NCBI GenBank assembly: GCA_013822885.1
Contig: PNLC01000003.1
Location: 1 to 38,568 of the forward strand
Origin: Bradyrhizobium sp.
GTDB lineage: Bacteria; Pseudomonadota; Alphaproteobacteria; Rhizobiales; Xanthobacteraceae
Length of the DNA stretch: 38,568 nt
Reading direction: 5' to 3'
A model generated the notes under the pieces. That model saw only the letters and a program-made list of their open reading frames with translations, was not told the DNA's origin and did no database searches. Below are positions 15,710 to 26,185 of this stretch, one piece after another. A program made the position numbers and the translations under genes. Numbering within the stretch: position 1 is the first letter of the stretch; the number at the start of each line of letters is the position of its first letter.

Positions 15710-16588
15710 TCACGCCGTCGTCAACGAGCGCAGCCAGGCCAGGCGAGCAATAGCCTTTTCTGCCAACCCTTGCAGCAGGACGACCCGTGTCTGATCGTCG
15801 GAGCTTTCGGCGCTCTCGAGGTAGGCGTCGACCAGCGTCTCCGAGATCGTCTCCGCGTCCTGCTGCTCGAGCGAAGCAGGGAATTTGCCGATGCCCTCGG
15901 TCTTTTTGGACATCTGCATCGTCTCTTCAACAAGTTCCCGCGTGTGGGCTGCTGCCGCTCCGACGAGATCGCGTGCCAGGTCGGCAAGCTGTGCAGCGAG
16001 ACGGAGCTCCAGTGGGCGCGCATCGATCTGCATCATCGCCGCCTGGCCGCGCTCGCTTCCTTCGGCTTCATCATGCTCCTTATGGTAGGCGCGACGCCGC
16101 TCCTTCCGCAGTGTTGAGACATGTCCGAGCTCCTCGCGCGCCATGGCTTCGGCCGCCTGCTTGATCTCGGAATCCTTGGAATAGGCCGCGACGTAGGACC
16201 AGAATGCGAAGGCTCGTTCCTCGTTGCGGACCGCCATGGCCAACGCGCGGTAGGGCGTGGTCAGCCGAGAAGTTCCGATCTCCCTTGCCGTTTCGGCGTC
16301 GAAGGTCTCGGGTGCCTCCCAGCGGACGAGTGCCGGGTCCGGCGCCTTGCCGCGGCGCAATTGTGACCATCTCGTGACACTATCCACATGCTCGCGTTCG
16401 GCGGCGGCGAGGTGAGCGAAGACCTCGGCCAGCGCGCCCTTATTCTGCAGTCGCATGTCCGCCGCCAGCGCGGAGTATCTGTTCGCGGCCTCCACCTCCA
16501 TGGCTTTGGCGAGAGCGAACAACTCGTCGAGCGACTCCAGCGTGCCAGCCGGTTCGCTCATCAGCAGCGAAGTTCGTAACAACGGCAT
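15710..16588 (-). CDS. Rubrerythrin/ferritin-like protein
   Basis: 292 residues. The N-terminal half is a ferritin-like four-helix bundle with the carboxylate/histidine pattern of rubrerythrins: AMEVEAANRYSAL, HLAAAEREHVDSV, VRNEERAFAFWSY, MAREELGHVSTL. These Glu and His residues would hold a di-iron site that reduces peroxide or handles oxygen. The C-terminal half is helical and unlike classic rubrerythrin; the rubredoxin domain is missing. ATG 16588 has TGAGGA upstream; ATG 16561 (MSEPAG) is an alternative. It is divergent from nosR, with an FNR/FixK-like box between them. Confidence 0.8.
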   Translation of the reverse strand: MPLLRTSLLMSEPAGTLESLDELFALAKAMEVEAANRYSALAADMRLQNKGALAEVFAHLAAAEREHVDSVTRWSQLRRGKAPDPALVRWEAPETFDAETAREIGTSRLTTPYRALAMAVRNEERAFAFWSYVAAYSKDSEIKQAAEAMAREELGHVSTLRKERRRAYHKEHDEAEGSERGQAAMMQIDARPLELRLAAQLADLARDLVGAAAAHTRELVEETMQMSKKTEGIGKFPASLEQQDAETISETLVDAYLESAESSDDQTRVVLLQGLAEKAIARLAWLRSLTTA

Positions 16589-16619
16589 GACAAGTCCTCA
16601 CGACATAAAGGTAATGAGT

Positions 16620-16633
16620 TTGTTCCAGCGCAA
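16620..16633. promoter_or_regulatory. FNR/FixK/NnrR-like box between rubrerythrin gene and nosR
   Basis: TTGTTCCAGCGCAA has the TTG-N8-CAA outline of CRP/FNR-family sites and closely resembles the box I remember upstream of nosR in Bradyrhizobium. It is centred 128 nt before the nosR start and 38 nt before the rubrerythrin start. It fits induction of nos genes by low oxygen and nitrogen oxides. Confidence 0.6.
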
Positions 16634-16754
16634 ACGGAATATATCTGCCAATTGACAGCGTAGCACCAATCCGATCAAGTTCCCGCGTCAACGGCGACCT
16701 TCGGAAGAAATAAGAACGCGCGACCGGACAGTCGCCGCGCTCGCTCGAGGTCCC

Positions 16755-19055
16755 ATGCTTCAAAGAGCGCATGTTGTTCTGGATTTTCTAACCCTCGCGG
16801 CGCGCATACTTTTCGCGTTGGCATTCCTTTGCCTGCCCTCGTCCTTCGACACTGCGTCCGCCGCCGACCTGAATACCTATCTGCCGAAGGTCTCCCCCTC
16901 CGACTTCTTCTCGGGCGCCGACCGCTTCGGTTCGCCGCACGGCGACCCGCCCGTCATACCGGCGTATCGCGGCGATGAACTTCAGGGCTTCGTATACCTG
17001 AATTCCGATTTCGCCAATGCGGTCGGCTATTCCGGAAAACCGATTCAGATTCTGGTCGGAATCGATCCGAAGGGAAACCTGACCGGCTTCAAGCTGGTCG
17101 AGCACAAGGAGCCCATCGTGCTGGTGGGCATTCCCGAAAAGCGTATTCTGGAGGCCGTCAACAAGCTGATCGGCGCTGACTTGGCGAGCGTGGCCCGCGG
17201 GTCTGCGCCGGCGCCGCAAGTAGATATCGTCAGCGGCGCAACGGTGACCGTTTTGGTGATGGGCGACAGCATCGTTCGATCCGCCACCAAGCTGATCAGG
17301 AGCGGCCGCCTCGGCGGGCAGGGCAGCCAGGTGGCGGCTGCAGCGTCGCGGGTTGCGAAGGCCATCGACACGGCGAAGAGCGAAGTTCGCGATTGGCAGA
17401 CCCTCATCGGCGACGGCTCGGTCCGGCGATTGACCATCTCCGTCGCCGAAATCAACCAGGCCTTCGAGAAATCGGGCAATGCGGCCGCTGCGGGACGTCC
17501 GGAGGAAGGCGCGCCGGACGACACCTTCATCGATCTTTATATCGCTGACGTCGCGGTGCCCACCATCGGCCGCAGCCTGCTCGGCGACGAGAGCTTCGAT
17601 CGACTGGCCAGCAGGCTGAAGCCAGGTCAGCAGGCGCTCGTCGTCGCCGGTTCCGGTCGCTATTCCTTCAAGGGGGCCGCCTACGTGCGGGGAGGAATCT
17701 TCGACCGGATCGAGCTGATCCAGGAAACCAACAGCGTCCGTTTCCGCGATCGGGACCACACCCGTTTGGGCGACCTGGCGGCCGAAGGCGTGCCTGAGTT
17801 TCCCGAAATCGCGCTCTTCGTGGTGCCGGTGGACTTCACGTTCGATCCGACCGAGCCGTGGGCGCTGCAACTCCTGGTGCAGCGCGTCGTCGGCGCGCGG
17901 GACAAGGCGTGGGTCACCTTCGACCTCGGATATGCGCTTCCCGAAACCTATCTCAAGCGCGAAGCGCCGGTTCGGCCTGCCGCCGCGGCGCCGATCGCCA
18001 AGTCGGCGCCTGTAGCCGCCCCAAAAGCCGGTGTGCCGACGACCGACGAGGATCCGCTGTGGATGAGGATTTGGCGCGCCGACACCGTCAAGGTCGCCAC
18101 GACGATCATCGCGCTGGGGGCTCTTACCCTAATCTTCTTCTTCCAGAACTTCCTGGTCCGTCGTCCAACGGTATACACGTGGGTTCGCCGCGGCTATCTG
18201 CTGTTCATTCTTGTCTGGTTGGGGTGGTACGCGAACGCGCAGCTTTCCGTCGTCAACGTCCTGACCTTCGCCAATTCGCTGCTGACCGGCTTCAGTTGGG
18301 AGTATTTTCTCTCAGCGCCGCTGATTTTCGTGCTCTGGGCCTCGATCGCGGCGGGGCTGCTGTTCTGGGGCCGCGGCCCGTTTTGCGGCTGGCTCTGCCC
18401 GTTCGGCGCCCTGCAGGAATTGCTCAACAACGCTGCGAAAGCACTCAAAGTCCCGCAATACCGCGTCCCATGGGGACTTCACGAACGGCTGTGGCCGATC
18501 AAGTACATCATCTTCCTCGGCCTGTTCGGCATGTCGCTCTACTCGACCGCGTTTGCCGAGCAACTTGCCGAAGTCGAGCCCTTCAAGACTTCGATCGTCC
18601 TGAAGTTCGCGCGCGAATGGCCGTTTGTCCTCTATGCGCTCACGCTGCTCGCGGCGGGTCTGTTCGTCGAGCGCTTCTTCTGCCGCTACATGTGCCCGCT
18701 CGGGGCGGCGCTGGCCATTCCCGGCCGCATCCGGATGTTCGAATGGCTGCGGCGCTGGCCGGAATGCGGCTCGCCCTGCCAGCGCTGCGCTAACGAGTGC
18801 CCCGTCCAGGCGATCCATCCGGAGGGGCATATCAACGTCAACGAGTGCATCTACTGCATGCACTGCCAGGAACTCTATTTCGACGACCACCGCTGTCCGC
18901 ACATGATTCAGGTGCGGCTGAAGCGCGAGAAGCGGATGGCCATGTCGTCGCCTTCGATGCGACCGGGCGGCAAAGGTCCGAACACAGTCATCACCGCCGG
19001 GGGGAAACCGATCGGCGCGTCACCAATCGATGCCATCACTCCACCTGTAACCTGA
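16755..19055 (+). CDS. nosR: NosR, membrane flavin/Fe-S protein for N2O reduction
   Basis: 766 residues, the normal NosR length. A signal helix is followed by a periplasmic FMN-binding domain, with the threonine flavin-attachment motif [15 protein letters not shown] near residue 160. Several transmembrane helices follow. The cytoplasmic end has two polyferredoxin-type CxxxCP motifs ([23 protein letters not shown]) and a C-terminal 4Fe-4S region ([21 protein letters not shown]). NosR feeds electrons to NosZ and is needed for nos expression and activity. It is the first gene of the cluster; nosZ follows after 22 nt. CGAGGT precedes the ATG. Confidence 0.97.
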   Translation: MLQRAHVVLDFLTLAARILFALAFLCLPSSFDTASAADLNTYLPKVSPSDFFSGADRFGSPHGDPPVIPAYRGDELQGFVYLNSDFANAVGYSGKPIQILVGIDPKGNLTGFKLVEHKEPIVLVGIPEKRILEAVNKLIGADLASVARGSAPAPQVDIVSGATVTVLVMGDSIVRSATKLIRSGRLGGQGSQVAAAASRVAKAIDTAKSEVRDWQTLIGDGSVRRLTISVAEINQAFEKSGNAAAAGRPEEGAPDDTFIDLYIADVAVPTIGRSLLGDESFDRLASRLKPGQQALVVAGSGRYSFKGAAYVRGGIFDRIELIQETNSVRFRDRDHTRLGDLAAEGVPEFPEIALFVVPVDFTFDPTEPWALQLLVQRVVGARDKAWVTFDLGYALPETYLKREAPVRPAAAAPIAKSAPVAAPKAGVPTTDEDPLWMRIWRADTVKVATTIIALGALTLIFFFQNFLVRRPTVYTWVRRGYLLFILVWLGWYANAQLSVVNVLTFANSLLTGFSWEYFLSAPLIFVLWASIAAGLLFWGRGPFCGWLCPFGALQELLNNAAKALKVPQYRVPWGLHERLWPIKYIIFLGLFGMSLYSTAFAEQLAEVEPFKTSIVLKFAREWPFVLYALTLLAAGLFVERFFCRYMCPLGAALAIPGRIRMFEWLRRWPECGSPCQRCANECPVQAIHPEGHINVNECIYCMHCQELYFDDHRCPHMIQVRLKREKRMAMSSPSMRPGGKGPNTVITAGGKPIGASPIDAITPPVT

Positions 19056-19077
19056 ACTGAAAGCCGAGGAGGCAATC

Positions 19078-21030
19078 ATGAGCGACAGCGAAAATAACAA
19101 GGGTGTCAGCCGACGAACGCTACTGGGAACCACGGCGGCCGCTGCTGGCGTGGGACTTGCCGGCGGAGCGGTGGTGATGAAGGACGGTAGTGGCTTCGTC
19201 TCGACCGCAGACGCCCAGACCAAATCTGCCGGGCCCAAGGCGCCGCCGGCGCGCCCGGCCGTGCAGAAGACGGAGGTCGCGCCTGGCGAACTCGACGAAT
19301 ACTACGTCTTCTTCTCCAGCGGCCAGTCCGGCGAGATGCGCATCATTGGCCTTCCCTCGATGCGCGAACTGATGCGCGTCCCCGTCTTCAACCGTTGCAG
19401 CGCCACCGGTTGGGGTCAGACCAACGAGAGTCTCAAGGTGCTTTCCGAAGGGCTGCTGCCGGAGACCCGCGAATTCCTCAAGAATCGCGGCGGCACCTAC
19501 ATGAACGGCGACCTGCATCATCCCCACGTCTCGTTCACCGACGGCACCTATGATGGCCGCTACGCCTTCATGAATGACAAGGCCAACAGCCGGGTCGCAA
19601 GGGTGCGCCTCGACGTCATGAAGTGCGACAAGATCATTCAGCTTCCCAACCAGCATACGGTGCACGGCCTGCGCTTGCAGAAATATCCCCGTACCGGCTA
19701 CGTGTTCGCCAACGGCGAGGATGGCGTGCCGCTGCCGAACGACGGCAAGATCCTCGACGATGCCAAGCAGTACCGTTCGATCTTCAGTGCCATCGATGCC
19801 GATTCGATGAAGGTCGCCTGGCAGGTGATCGTCAGCGGCAATCTCGACAACGTCGATTCCGACTACCAGGGCAAATATTGCTTCTCGACCTGCTACAACG
19901 GCGAGGAAGGCGTCACCCTGGCGGATATGACCGCCAACGAGCAGGATTGGGTCGTCATCTTCAACATCAAGCGCATCGAGGAGGCGGTCAAGAAGGGCGA
20001 CTTCAAGGAGATGAACGGCGTGCCCGTTCTCGACGGCCGCAAGGGCTCGGCCTACACCCGCTACGTTCCGGTCTCAAACAATCCGCACGGCATGAACACG
20101 GCGCCCGACGGCATTCATATCGTCGCCGCAGGCAAGCTGTCGCCCACGGTCACGGTGATGGACGTGCGGCTGTTCGACCAACTGTTCGACGACAAGATCA
20201 AACCGCGCGACGTCGTGGTCGCGGAGCCCGAACTCGGCCTCGGACCGTTGCATACGGCCTATGACGGTAAGGGCAATGCCTATACGACGCTGTTCCTCGA
20301 CAGCCAGGTCTGCAAGTGGAGCATCGATCTCGCCAAGCGGGCATTCAAGGGCGAGAAGGTCGATCCCATCATCCAGAAGATCGACGTCCATTATCAGCCC
20401 GGCCACAACCATTCGTCGATGGGTCAGACCAAGGAGGCGGACGGAAAATGGCTGATCTCGCTGAACAAGTTCTCGAAGGATCGCTTCCTGAACGTGGGTC
20501 CGTTGAAGCCGGAGAACGATCAGTTGATCGACATCTCGGGCGACCAGATGAAGCTGGTCCACGACGGCCCGAGCTTCGCCGAACCCCACGACGCCACCAT
20601 CGTGCACCGTTCCAAGATCAATCCGATCTCGATCTGGGACCGCGCCGATCCGATGTTTGCAGATGCGGTCAAGCAGGCCAAGGCCGACGGCATCAATCTC
20701 GAGGCGGACTCCAAGCTCATCCGCGACGGCAACAAGGTACGTGTCTACATGACCTCGACCGCGCCGGCGTTCGGCCTCGAGCAGTTCCAGGTCAAGCAGG
20801 GGGATGAAGTCACAGTCTACATCACCAACATCGATGCGGTGGAAGATCTGACGCACGGGTTCTGCATAGTGAATTACGGCGTCAACATGGAAGTCGCGCC
20901 GATGGCGACGGCGTCGGTAACGTTCGCCGCCGATAAGGCCGGCGTGTTCTGGTACTACTGTTCCTGGTTCTGTCACGCCATGCACATGGAGATGAAGGGC
21001 CGCATGTTCGTCGAGCCGAAATCGGTCTGA
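19078..21030 (+). CDS. nosZ: NosZ, nitrous-oxide reductase (Tat-exported type)
   Basis: 650 residues. The twin-arginine signal [17 protein letters not shown] shows export of the folded enzyme and places it with the Tat-dependent clade I. The N-terminal seven-bladed propeller carries the CuZ histidines ([46 protein letters not shown]). The C-terminal cupredoxin domain holds CuA: His593 (DLTHGFC), Cys628 and Cys632 (CSWFC), His636 and Met639. It reduces N2O to N2 in the periplasm, the last step of denitrification. All ligands appear intact. GAGGAGG precedes the ATG. Confidence 0.98.
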   Translation: MSDSENNKGVSRRTLLGTTAAAAGVGLAGGAVVMKDGSGFVSTADAQTKSAGPKAPPARPAVQKTEVAPGELDEYYVFFSSGQSGEMRIIGLPSMRELMRVPVFNRCSATGWGQTNESLKVLSEGLLPETREFLKNRGGTYMNGDLHHPHVSFTDGTYDGRYAFMNDKANSRVARVRLDVMKCDKIIQLPNQHTVHGLRLQKYPRTGYVFANGEDGVPLPNDGKILDDAKQYRSIFSAIDADSMKVAWQVIVSGNLDNVDSDYQGKYCFSTCYNGEEGVTLADMTANEQDWVVIFNIKRIEEAVKKGDFKEMNGVPVLDGRKGSAYTRYVPVSNNPHGMNTAPDGIHIVAAGKLSPTVTVMDVRLFDQLFDDKIKPRDVVVAEPELGLGPLHTAYDGKGNAYTTLFLDSQVCKWSIDLAKRAFKGEKVDPIIQKIDVHYQPGHNHSSMGQTKEADGKWLISLNKFSKDRFLNVGPLKPENDQLIDISGDQMKLVHDGPSFAEPHDATIVHRSKINPISIWDRADPMFADAVKQAKADGINLEADSKLIRDGNKVRVYMTSTAPAFGLEQFQVKQGDEVTVYITNIDAVEDLTHGFCIVNYGVNMEVAPMATASVTFAADKAGVFWYYCSWFCHAMHMEMKGRMFVEPKSV

Positions 21031-21044
21031 TCGGGAGCCACATC

Positions 21045-22406
21045 GTGCGTCTCCCGTCACCCATGCTTCCGGCGGCGCTTGTCGCCGCCGGATTGTCTGG
21101 CTTCGCCCGCGCGGAGACGCTGACGGCTGCGCCGGGCCAGCCGCTGCAGGCGGTGCTGGATCGTGCACATGACGGTGATGTGGTCGAACTTGCTCCGGAG
21201 CAATACAACGGGTCGATCCGCATCGATCGGCCTCTGGTACTGACCGGACGCCCCGGCACCGTGCTCGACGGTGGCGGCGATGGCAACGTCATCACGGTAA
21301 CCGCGCCCGATGTGACCGTCCGCGGCGTGACCATCCGAGGGTCCGGGCGCGACTTGCAGGCGATGAATTCCGGAATCTTTCTGCAGAAGACCGCCGAGCG
21401 GGCGACTATCGAGGATAACCGCCTGGTTGGAAACCTGTTCGGCGTCTACGTGCACGGGGCGGCCGGATCGCGGGTGGCCCGCAACGTGATTGAAGGGCTT
21501 CGCGGCCATCGCCTCAGCGAGGCCGGCAACGGCGTTTCGCTCTGGAACGCGCCCGACGTCACCATCGCGTACAACACCTTCCGCTACGGTCGCGACGGTA
21601 TCTTCACCATTTCCAGCCGCAAAGACCGCTTCGTCGGTAACCGCTTCGAACAGGTGCGCTTCGCGGTCCATTACATGTACACCAACGACAGCGAAGTCAG
21701 CGGCAACGTTTCGGTCGGAAACCATGTCGGCTACGCTATCATGTACTCGAACCGGCTGGTGATCCGCGACAACATCTCCGATCGCGACCGCGACCACGGA
21801 ATGCTGTTCAACTACGCCAACTACGCCGACATCGATGGAAACCGGGTGACGGGCGGACCTTTCGATACGGTTGCGGACAGCGGCGAAGAACGCCCCGATG
21901 ACGAGCGGGGCATGATCCCGGACGCGAAGCGTGAGCAGGGTCTGCGGAGCGGCCCGGAAAAGTGCGTCTTCATCTACAACGCCAACCACAACCGGTTCCG
22001 GAACAACTGGTTCGAACGCTGCGCCATCGGCATTCATTTCACGGCGGGATCCGAAGGCAACGAGATCACCGGAAACGCCTTCGTCGGCAGTCGCAATCAG
22101 GTCAAGTATGTCGGTACTCGAAACCTCGATTGGTCGAAGGGCGGACGCGGCAACTACTGGAGCGACAACCCGGCCTTCGATCTCAACGGCGACGGCATCG
22201 CCGACACCGCCTACCGGCCCAACGATCTCGTCGATCGGGTGTTGTGGACCGCGCCTTCCGCGAAGGTGCTGATCAACAGTCCTGCGGTCCAGGTGCTGCG
22301 CTGGGCTCAGGCTCAGTTTCCAGCGCTCTACCCGGGTGGCGTGGTCGATAGCCACCCTTTAATCGCGCCGCCGCCGAGGCCCACGGGCAAGGAGGTCGGG
22401 AAATGA
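21045..22406 (+). CDS. nosD: NosD, periplasmic copper-centre assembly protein
   Basis: 453 residues. It has a signal peptide (LPAALVAAGLSGFARA) followed by right-handed parallel beta-helix repeats with many N-x-(F/I) and G-N turns (SGIFLQKTAERATIEDN, NDSEVSGNVSVGNHVG, RDHGMLFNYANYADI), the CASH/NosD fold. It works with the NosFY transporter to build the CuZ sulfide-copper centre in NosZ. The start is GTG 21045, 14 nt after nosZ; ATG 21063 is an alternative. The last bases overlap nosF (ATGA). Confidence 0.96.
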   Translation: MRLPSPMLPAALVAAGLSGFARAETLTAAPGQPLQAVLDRAHDGDVVELAPEQYNGSIRIDRPLVLTGRPGTVLDGGGDGNVITVTAPDVTVRGVTIRGSGRDLQAMNSGIFLQKTAERATIEDNRLVGNLFGVYVHGAAGSRVARNVIEGLRGHRLSEAGNGVSLWNAPDVTIAYNTFRYGRDGIFTISSRKDRFVGNRFEQVRFAVHYMYTNDSEVSGNVSVGNHVGYAIMYSNRLVIRDNISDRDRDHGMLFNYANYADIDGNRVTGGPFDTVADSGEERPDDERGMIPDAKREQGLRSGPEKCVFIYNANHNRFRNNWFERCAIGIHFTAGSEGNEITGNAFVGSRNQVKYVGTRNLDWSKGGRGNYWSDNPAFDLNGDGIADTAYRPNDLVDRVLWTAPSAKVLINSPAVQVLRWAQAQFPALYPGGVVDSHPLIAPPPRPTGKEVGK

Positions 22407-23311
22407 CCCCGACCGTCTCGATAGCCGGCGTCGTGAAGAACTACCGTGCGGTGCGCGCCTTGCGCGACGTCTCGTTCGACCTTGTTCCGGGGCGGCTCAG
22501 CGCGCTGGTCGGCCACAACGGTGCCGGCAAGACCACACTGATCAAATTGATGCTGGGATTGATCCGCCCCGATAGCGGCTCCATCCGCGTGCTCGACGAG
22601 GATCCGGCCGCCGGCGAATTTTCGGCCCGGCGGCAGCTTGGATATCTTCCGGAGAATGTCGCGTTCAATGCGGCGCTCACTGGGCGAGAAACGCTGACGT
22701 TTTACGCGCGGCTGAAGCACGTCAAACCGTCCAAAGCGTGGGCCTTTCTCGATCGAGTCGGACTGACCGATGCGGCCGACCGCCGGGTCGGGACCTATTC
22801 GAAGGGCATGCGCCAGCGTCTCGGATTGGCGCAGGCGCTGCTGGGTCGGCCCCGGGTGCTGCTGCTCGACGAGCCGACGACGGGACTGGACCCCGCGCTG
22901 CGGCAGACCTTCTACGAGATCCTGAATGAACTGCGCGAAGACGGCGCGACCCTGCTGATCTCGTCGCACGCGCTGAACGAACTCGAGGATCGGGCCGAGC
23001 ATGTCCTCATCATGAATCGCGGGCTTCTGGTCGCGCAGGGCACCCTTTCGGAGCTGCGCTCGATCTCACAATTGCCGATCCGCGTTTCGCTCGATTTTGC
23101 GCCTGGCGCGACCGTTCCCGCGGCGTGGATGAACGGCGCAATTGTCGCGACACCGCGCGGACGCATACTGCTGGTGCCCGATGAGGCGCGCAAAATGGAC
23201 GTGCTGCGCGCTGCAGCTGGCGATCCCAACGTCACCAACATCGAGATCGCGGCCCCGACCCTCGACGAGCTCTATGCGCATTTCCTAAATAGTCAGGAGA
23301 GCGCCGCATGA
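22403..23311 (+). CDS. nosF: NosF, ABC transporter ATPase
   Basis: 302 residues. It has Walker A GHNGAGKTT (37-45), signature YSKGMRQRLG and Walker B LLLDEPTTGLD, with the usual C-terminal extension. It is the ATPase partner of NosY. Together they are thought to move a sulfur compound or act on NosD for CuZ assembly. The ATG overlaps the nosD stop and its own end overlaps nosY by 4 bases, showing translational coupling. Confidence 0.96.
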   Translation: MTPTVSIAGVVKNYRAVRALRDVSFDLVPGRLSALVGHNGAGKTTLIKLMLGLIRPDSGSIRVLDEDPAAGEFSARRQLGYLPENVAFNAALTGRETLTFYARLKHVKPSKAWAFLDRVGLTDAADRRVGTYSKGMRQRLGLAQALLGRPRVLLLDEPTTGLDPALRQTFYEILNELREDGATLLISSHALNELEDRAEHVLIMNRGLLVAQGTLSELRSISQLPIRVSLDFAPGATVPAAWMNGAIVATPRGRILLVPDEARKMDVLRAAAGDPNVTNIEIAAPTLDELYAHFLNSQESAA

Positions 23312-24135
23312 GGACGATCGTCATCATAGCCGTCAAGGAGATCCAGGAAGGGTTGCGAAACCGCTGGGTCCTGGCAACCACGCTCCTGTTGGCCGCGCTG
23401 GCCTTGTCGCTGACGTTCCTGGGAAGCGCACCCACCGGCAATGTCGGCGCGGGCGCTCTCGACGTCGTCGTCGTCAGCCTGTCGAGCCTGACGATCTTCC
23501 TGCTCCCCCTGATCGCGCTGCTGATCTCGCACGACGCCGTGGTCGGCGAGATGGAACGCGGCACCATGACGCTTCTCCTGAGTTATCCAGTCGGCCGGGG
23601 CCAGGTGATCCTCGGCAAATTCTGCGGCCACGTCCTGATCCTCGCCTTCGCGACCGTCATCGGCTATGGCGCCGCGGGCGCCGCCCTCGCGATCACCGGC
23701 GCCTCGGAGCTCGCCGTAAGCTGGTTCGCCTTCGCCTCGATGCTCGGAACGTCGATCATGCTTGGGGCCGTATTCGTGGCGATCGGATATCTGATCAGCA
23801 GCCTGGTCCGGGACCGGGGCACCGCGGCCGGCATCTCGGTGGGAGTCTGGCTGCTGATGGTGCTGGTGTTCGATATGGCATTGCTCGGCGTGCTGGTCGT
23901 CGACCAGGGGAAGATCGTCTCCGCACCGGTTCTCGAAGCGCTGCTGTTCTTCAATCCGACGGACCTGTACCGGATGACAAACCTGACCGGCTTCAACGTC
24001 AGCCAGTTTTCCGGCATGGCGGGTCTCGCCGGCACCGCGACAACCAGCGTCGGCGCGCTGTTGACGGGACTGACGGCCTGGGTGGTTGCGCCGCTGGGGC
24101 TTGCGGCCGCGTTCTTCGCTCGGAGGGAGCTATGA
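23308..24135 (+). CDS. nosY: NosY, ABC transporter permease
   Basis: 275 residues with about six transmembrane helices of the ABC-2 permease type. The N-terminal cytoplasmic helix (AVKEIQEGLRNRW) precedes the first span, and MERGTMTLLLSYPVGRGQ is the typical coupling region. It forms the membrane part of the NosDFY complex. ATGA overlaps link it to nosF before and nosL after. Confidence 0.96.
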   Translation: MRTIVIIAVKEIQEGLRNRWVLATTLLLAALALSLTFLGSAPTGNVGAGALDVVVVSLSSLTIFLLPLIALLISHDAVVGEMERGTMTLLLSYPVGRGQVILGKFCGHVLILAFATVIGYGAAGAALAITGASELAVSWFAFASMLGTSIMLGAVFVAIGYLISSLVRDRGTAAGISVGVWLLMVLVFDMALLGVLVVDQGKIVSAPVLEALLFFNPTDLYRMTNLTGFNVSQFSGMAGLAGTATTSVGALLTGLTAWVVAPLGLAAAFFARREL

Positions 24136-24677
24136 CGCTGCGGATCTTGTGCATGATCGTCGCCCTCGTCCTCGCCGGCTGCAATCGGGATGGAAGTGAC
24201 TCCATCATGCCGCCGGCCGTTGCGCTCAACAGTGATGCGATGGGGGTCTTCTGCGGCATGAACGTGCTCGAGCACCCCGGGCCCAAGGGGCAGATCATCA
24301 CCAAGAGCCGCATCGATCCGTACTGGTTCACCTCGGCGCGCGACGCCGTGGCCTTCACCCTGATGCCGGACCAGCCCCGCGATATCCGCGCGATCTACGT
24401 GTCCGATATGGCTCGCGCGCCCAGTTGGGAGGAGCCGGGAGCGACCAACTGGATCGACGCCAAAAAGGCGTTCTTCGTCATCGAGAGCCGCAAGCAGGGC
24501 GGAATGGGTGCCGCCGAGGCTGTGCCCTTCGGCAATAGTGCCGCTGCGGAGGCCTTCGCCGCCGCCAACGGCGGCAAAGTCGTCACGTTTGCGGAGATTC
24601 CGAGCGGCTACGTGCTCGGCAGCGACAGCGCCGGCGATCAAACGGGGCCTGAACGCCCGGGCTTACGGTCCAACTGA
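24132..24677 (+). CDS. nosL: NosL, copper chaperone lipoprotein
   Basis: 181 residues with a lipoprotein signal, lipobox LAGC (Cys at about residue 17), and the NosL copper-binding region CGMNVLEHPGPKGQI. It also has the conserved SARDAVAFTL and a C-terminal AFAAANGGKVVTFAEIP. NosL delivers Cu(I) to apo-NosZ or NosD. The ATG overlaps the nosY stop. Confidence 0.95.
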   Translation: MTLRILCMIVALVLAGCNRDGSDSIMPPAVALNSDAMGVFCGMNVLEHPGPKGQIITKSRIDPYWFTSARDAVAFTLMPDQPRDIRAIYVSDMARAPSWEEPGATNWIDAKKAFFVIESRKQGGMGAAEAVPFGNSAAAEAFAAANGGKVVTFAEIPSGYVLGSDSAGDQTGPERPGLRSN

Positions 24678-24688
24678 CGAGGCTTCCG

Positions 24689-25687
24689 ATGGCACCAGTA
24701 AATCTCACGCGCCGACGCATGATCGCCATCGCGGCTTCGACTGCAGGCTCGGCGCTTCTTTGCGGGCGACGGCGCGTCTGGGCAGGCGAGCCGGTGCGTT
24801 GGCGGGGACCCGCGCTGGGAGCGCAGGCGTCGATCGACATCTTCCATCCCGATCGGGAGGAGGCCGAAAGGATCGTCCAGATTTGCCTGGCGGAGGTAAG
24901 ACGCCTCGAAGGGCAGTTCAGCCTCTACCGCGCGGATTCCGCGATTTGCACCCTCAATCGAAGCGGCATCCTGGTCGCTCCGGACGCCCACATGGTCGCG
25001 CTGCTCAAGGCCTCGCTGCAGTTTTGCGACCTTACCGGCGGCGCGTTCGATCCCACCGTCCAGCCACTCTGGCAACTCTACACCGGACACTTCTTGTCGG
25101 AAAAGCCGGATTCCGACGGTCCGCCGGCTGAGAGCCTGGCGGTGGAACTGGCGAAGGTGGGTCGCGATGTCCTGCGAGTAAGCGAAGAGCGCGTGGCGCT
25201 CCTCAGGCGTGGTGCCGCGATCACGCTGAACGGAATCGCCCAGGGGTACGCCACCGACCGTGTTGTGGATGTCATGCGCGCACGCGGAATGTCCACGACC
25301 CTCGTTAACATGGGGGAGATCCGCGCGCTCGGAGCGAGAGCAGACGGCACGTCTTGGCGCGTCGGCCTTGCCGATCCGGACGAACCCGGCGCGCTTACCG
25401 AAACCGTTGACCTGGTCGATTGCGCGGTGGCGACCACGGCGGGTGCCGGCTTCCGCTTCGACCGTTCCGGCCGCTTCACGCATCTATTCGATCCCCGGAC
25501 GGGACGCAGTCCCGCGCTCTATCGGACCGTCAGCGTCGTCGCGCCGACCGCCACCGAGGCGGATGCACTTTCGACCGCATTCAGCCTGATGCCTGCGTCG
25601 CACATCCGCGACATCGCGGCTGCAAGGACGGGTGTGCAGGTCCGGCTGATCACGGTCGGCGGGGATTTGCTTGTCTACGGAACCTGA
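24689..25687 (+). CDS. nosX: NosX, ApbE-type FAD:protein FMN transferase
   Basis: 332 residues. The N-terminus is Tat-like (LTRRRMIAIAAS with a hydrophobic stretch ending near VWAG). The body is the ApbE fold: LEGQFSLYRADSAICTLNRSG, GGAFDPTVQPLW, ITLNGIAQGYATDRVVD, LVNMGEIRALG, and HLFDPRTGRSP. It attaches FMN covalently to the periplasmic threonine of NosR. It lies 11 nt after nosL, at the end of the classical nos operon. Confidence 0.95.
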   Translation: MAPVNLTRRRMIAIAASTAGSALLCGRRRVWAGEPVRWRGPALGAQASIDIFHPDREEAERIVQICLAEVRRLEGQFSLYRADSAICTLNRSGILVAPDAHMVALLKASLQFCDLTGGAFDPTVQPLWQLYTGHFLSEKPDSDGPPAESLAVELAKVGRDVLRVSEERVALLRRGAAITLNGIAQGYATDRVVDVMRARGMSTTLVNMGEIRALGARADGTSWRVGLADPDEPGALTETVDLVDCAVATTAGAGFRFDRSGRFTHLFDPRTGRSPALYRTVSVVAPTATEADALSTAFSLMPASHIRDIAAARTGVQVRLITVGGDLLVYGT

Positions 25688-25771
25688 AGTCGGACCTTCC
25701 GGTGGCCGGAACCGTTAGTCGTGTGCCAAAATGGAGAGTCCGCAAACGCGGACGCAGAGAAGGAGAACAAG

Positions 25772-26155
25772 ATGCGAGGATTTGTGTTCGTGGCACTTTT
25801 GGCGGTCGCATGCACCAGCGAGGTCAGGGCCCAGGATGCCGCTGCGGGGGAGAAGGTGTTCGGCGTCTGCAAGACTTGCCATCAGATCGGCGAAAGCGCC
25901 AAGAACGGCGTCGGTCCGGTTCTCAACGGTCTCATGGGTCGGAAGTCCGGGAGCGTGCCGGGCTACTCCTATTCGGCAGCGAACAAGGATTCCGGCATCA
26001 CATGGGACGAAGCGACGTTCCGCGAGTACATCAAGGATCCCAAGGCCAAGATACCCGGCACAAAGATGATTTATGCCGGCTTGAAGGATGAGCAGAAGAC
26101 GAACGACCTGATCGCCTATCTCAAGCAGTTCGACGCCGACGGCAAGAAGAAGTAG
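25772..26155 (+). CDS. Class I cytochrome c, possible electron donor near nos
   Basis: 127 residues from ATG 25772, with GAAGGAGA upstream. A signal peptide ends at VRAQ. The mature chain has one haem site CKTCH (Cys33, Cys36, His37) and the axial Met99 in PGTKMIYAG. The overall pattern is that of a cytochrome c2/c550 (KVFGVCKTCHQIGE, GVGPVLNGLMGRKSG, EYIKDPKAKIPGTKM, LIAYLKQFD). It is soluble and periplasmic. Its place 84 nt after nosX and before nnrS suggests it carries electrons to NosZ; this is inference. Confidence 0.88.
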   Translation: MRGFVFVALLAVACTSEVRAQDAAAGEKVFGVCKTCHQIGESAKNGVGPVLNGLMGRKSGSVPGYSYSAANKDSGITWDEATFREYIKDPKAKIPGTKMIYAGLKDEQKTNDLIAYLKQFDADGKKK

Positions 26156-26185
26156 TCCTTCGGCCCGTTCACCACGGAAGCCAGT

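Noticed and set aside
21057-22355. Long open reading frame opposite nosD, and similar frames opposite nosR, nosZ, nosF and nosY
   Set aside because: These are high-GC shadows of well-recognised genes, rich in Arg/Ala/His/Asp and without any family motif.
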